7,374 nt of DNA from Oxalobacteraceae bacterium (GTDB taxonomy: Bacteria; Pseudomonadota; Gammaproteobacteria; Burkholderiales; Burkholderiaceae_D), in contig CANFGA010000144.1 of the NCBI GenBank assembly GCA_947446335.1, positions 1-7,374 of the forward strand, given 5' to 3'. Shown piece by piece: positions 5,564 through 7,374 of the stretch (positions within the stretch are counted from its first letter, which is position 1; the number at the start of each line of letters is the position of its first letter). Position numbers and translations under genes: made by a program. The notes under the pieces are model-generated. The model saw only the letters and a list, made by a program, of their open reading frames with translations. It was not told the origin of the DNA and did no database searches.

Positions 5564-6565
5564 TTACTCCTGGTGATAGCGCGTGACCAGTTCCACTTCA
5601 TCTTTCGAGCCCAGAAATACCGGCACGCGCTGGTGCAGCTTGTGCGGCAAGATGTCGAGGATGCGACCCTTGCCGTCGGTCGCTGCGCCACCCGCTTGTT
5701 CGACGATGAAGGCCATCGGATTGGCTTCGTACATCAGGCGCAGCTTGCCGGGCATCGACAGATCGCGCGTGTCGGCCGGGTACATGAAGATGCCGCCGCG
5801 CACCAGGATACGATGCACGTCGGCCACCATCGAGGCGACCCAGCGCATATTGAAGTCGCTGCCGCGCGGGCCACTGGTACCGGCCAGCAATTCGTCGACG
5901 TAGCGCTTGACCGGCGCATGCCAGTGGCGCGCGTTCGATGCATTGATCGCAAATTCGCGGGTCGTGGCGGGAATTTTCATCTCGCGCTGGGTCAGCACCC
6001 AGGAACCCATTTCCCGATCCAGCGTGAAGCAGTTGACGCCATTGCCGGTGGTAAAGACCAGCAGCGTTTGCGGGCCATACACGGCGTAGCCGGCGGCAAC
6101 TTGCTGGGTGCCGGGCTGCATGAAGTCTTTTTCGGTCGGCTCGGTCATGCCTTCGGGCGCTTTCAGTACCGAGAAGATGGTGCCGATCGAGACATTGACA
6201 TCGATGTTGGACGAACCGTCGAGCGGGTCGAACAACAGCATGTATTCGCCCTTCGGATAGCGGTTCGGGATCTTGTGGATGGTTTCCATTTCTTCCGATG
6301 CCATCGCCGCCAGATGGCCGCCCCATTCGTTTGCTTCGAGCAAAATTTCATTCGAAATCACGTCGAGCTTCTTTTGCACTTCGCCCTGGATGTTTTCAGT
6401 GTGCGCGCTGCCCAGGATATCGCCCAAGGCGCCCTTGCCCACCGAGTGGCTGATGGTCTTGCAGGCGCGTGCGACGACTTCGATCAAGAGCCGCAATTCG
6501 GCCGGGATGGTGTTGTGCAAACGTTGTTCTTCGACCAGATATTGCGTGAGGCTGATGCGTTTCAT
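5564..6565 (-). CDS. fbp: Class I fructose-1,6-bisphosphatase
   Basis: Hydrolyses fructose 1,6-bisphosphate to fructose 6-phosphate and phosphate in the cytoplasm, the committed step of gluconeogenesis; metal-dependent. The 333-aa length matches bacterial FBPase class I (E. coli about 332). Seen: GEVQKKLDVISNE (61-73); the metal-binding acidic pair EE (91-92); the signature FDPLDGSSNID (112-122) with catalytic and metal-binding aspartates; RWVASMVADVHR (241-252), equivalent to the substrate-binding segment; and GKLRLMYEANPMAFIVEQAGG (273-293) with a metal-ligand glutamate at 280. I start at the ATG giving MKRISLTQYLVEE, which has AAGGGA four bases upstream. A longer in-frame start would overlap the end of pepN and add 36 unlike residues. 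It follows pepN after 67 bases with no obvious terminator, so co-transcription is possible. Confidence 0.98.
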   Translation of the reverse strand: MKRISLTQYLVEEQRLHNTIPAELRLLIEVVARACKTISHSVGKGALGDILGSAHTENIQGEVQKKLDVISNEILLEANEWGGHLAAMASEEMETIHKIPNRYPKGEYMLLFDPLDGSSNIDVNVSIGTIFSVLKAPEGMTEPTEKDFMQPGTQQVAAGYAVYGPQTLLVFTTGNGVNCFTLDREMGSWVLTQREMKIPATTREFAINASNARHWHAPVKRYVDELLAGTSGPRGSDFNMRWVASMVADVHRILVRGGIFMYPADTRDLSMPGKLRLMYEANPMAFIVEQAGGAATDGKGRILDILPHKLHQRVPVFLGSKDEVELVTRYHQE

Positions 6566-6632
6566 GGATTCCCTTGTTGTTTGCTTCGATGTTGTTTGCA
6601 TTCTGCCATGAATGTAACGTCGTTTGGCCGAT

Positions 6633-7374
6633 TCAGTCGGCCAGCGCCTTGCTGACGACTTCCAGCACGTCATTCGACAGTTTGCTGCTGCTCATCACTT
6701 GTTGCAACGCCGCCTTCATGTGCACTTGCAAGGCTGGCGCAAAACGGCGCCAGCGATCCATGGTGCGCGCCAGACGCGCCGCCACTTGCGGGTTGAGCGC
6801 GTCGAGCGCGATCACTTGCTCGGCCCAGAAGGCATGGCCGCTGCCGTCGACGGCGTGAAATTGTGCCGGATTACCGTTGCAAAAAGCAAATATCAGGCTG
6901 CGGGCCCGGTTCGGATTTTTCAACGTGAACGCCGGGTGTTGCATCAGCGTGCGTACGGCGGCCACATCGGTGCCGGGCGCGCCCGCTTGCAGCGCAAACC
7001 ATTTATCGATCACCAGCGCTTCGCGCTCGAAATCGCTGTGGAAAGCCTGCAGCGCGCGCTCGGCGGCGGGATCTGCGCCGTTGATCAAAGCGGCCAGCGC
7101 GGCCGAACGGTCGGTCATGTTGCCGGCAGTATCGAATTGCTGCTCGGCCAGCGCGACTGCGGCGGCCGACGGTGCGCACAGCAGATAGGACAGCGCCAGG
7201 TTCTTCAGTGCGCGCTGGCCTGCCGACGAGGCATCCGGGCTGTACGGCCCCGGCGTCAGGTTGGCATGGTATTGGGCCAGCAGTTCGGGCGCGAGTTGTT
7301 CGCCGATCGTGCGGCGCATGAATTGGCGCGCTGCATGAATGGCTTGCGGATCGACGACCTTCATCTGGTCGGCG
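6633..7374 (-). CDS. pepN: Aminopeptidase N, C-terminal fragment (5' end outside window)
   Basis: M1-family zinc aminopeptidase that removes N-terminal residues from peptides in the cytoplasm. Only the last 246 codons are present, so the GAMEN and HExxH zinc motifs lie outside the window. The visible part is the C-terminal helical-repeat domain. Recognisable PepN segments are NMTDRSAALAALI, VIDKWFALQA, HPAFTLKNPNRARSLIFAF and FWAEQVIALDALNPQVAARLAR, the last two being strongly conserved among proteobacterial PepN proteins. The gene ends with TGA at 6633..6635 after VVSKALAD. The full protein is usually about 870-900 aa, so roughly a quarter is seen. There is no frameshift in the visible part. 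Confidence 0.95.
   Translation of the reverse strand, partial: ADQMKVVDPQAIHAARQFMRRTIGEQLAPELLAQYHANLTPGPYSPDASSAGQRALKNLALSYLLCAPSAAAVALAEQQFDTAGNMTDRSAALAALINGADPAAERALQAFHSDFEREALVIDKWFALQAGAPGTDVAAVRTLMQHPAFTLKNPNRARSLIFAFCNGNPAQFHAVDGSGHAFWAEQVIALDALNPQVAARLARTMDRWRRFAPALQVHMKAALQQVMSSSKLSNDVLEVVSKALAD

Noticed and set aside
5573..6655. 360-codon open frame on the + strand
   Set aside because: Antisense to fbp, with the same His/Arg/Gln-rich shadow composition and no family resemblance.
6566..6673. 36-residue N-terminal extension of fbp
   Set aside because: It would overlap the end of pepN and has no ribosome site or family match. The MKRISLTQYL start matches known FBPases and has a Shine-Dalgarno site.
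1..7374. CRISPR array, insertion sequence or integrase
   Set aside because: No regularly spaced repeat-spacer pattern, no transposase or tyrosine-recombinase motif and no terminal inverted repeats were seen on either strand.

Overview
The window looks like a chromosomal segment of a betaproteobacterium, probably Burkholderiales and perhaps Oxalobacteraceae. This placement is by recognition of the Fbp and PepN protein sequences and the moderately high GC of those genes; no search was run. All genes lie on the minus strand and are described here in transcription order, from high to low coordinates.

Housekeeping end (7374 to about 5390): the C-terminal 246 residues of aminopeptidase N (pepN, 5' end outside the window), a 67-base gap, a complete class I fructose-1,6-bisphosphatase (fbp), then a tRNA-Thr with anticodon CGT, the same isoacceptor as E. 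coli thrW. A rho-independent terminator with a UUCG-capped hairpin and a T6 tract lies about 40 bases past the tRNA.

Intergenic control region (5082 to 5389): besides the terminator this holds a tandem pair of 11-bp units with GGGTACCC palindromes, four same-orientation TGATG motifs, and a good sigma70-type promoter (TTGCTA, 17 bp, TATATT) aimed at hsdM. No integrase or other mobility gene is visible.

Defence operon (5081 to 1): a tightly packed type I restriction-modification operon. hsdM (N6-adenine methyltransferase, 512 aa) overlaps hsdS (specificity subunit, 387 aa) by four bases. hsdS is followed after two bases by an unrecognised 279-aa gene, whose end overlaps the start of hsdR (at least 516 codons, running off the window). 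HsdR shows an N-terminal DUF4145-like region, a coiled coil, a PD-ExK nuclease with a QxxxY motif, Walker A, DEAH and TAT helicase motifs, all intact. HsdM and HsdS would form the methylase, and HsdR would add ATP-dependent translocation and cleavage.

The feature most worth following is the extra gene (1541..2380). It is locked between hsdS and hsdR by apparent translational coupling, is much AT-richer than hsdM and hsdR, and ends in a conserved-looking GIRHGG segment vaguely like the C-terminal region of Abi/HEPN-type proteins. The AT-rich composition continues into the second target-recognition domain of hsdS, suggesting that this part of the operon is a replaceable module. The position just downstream of a tRNA 3' end fits an island insertion point, but this window alone cannot prove it.
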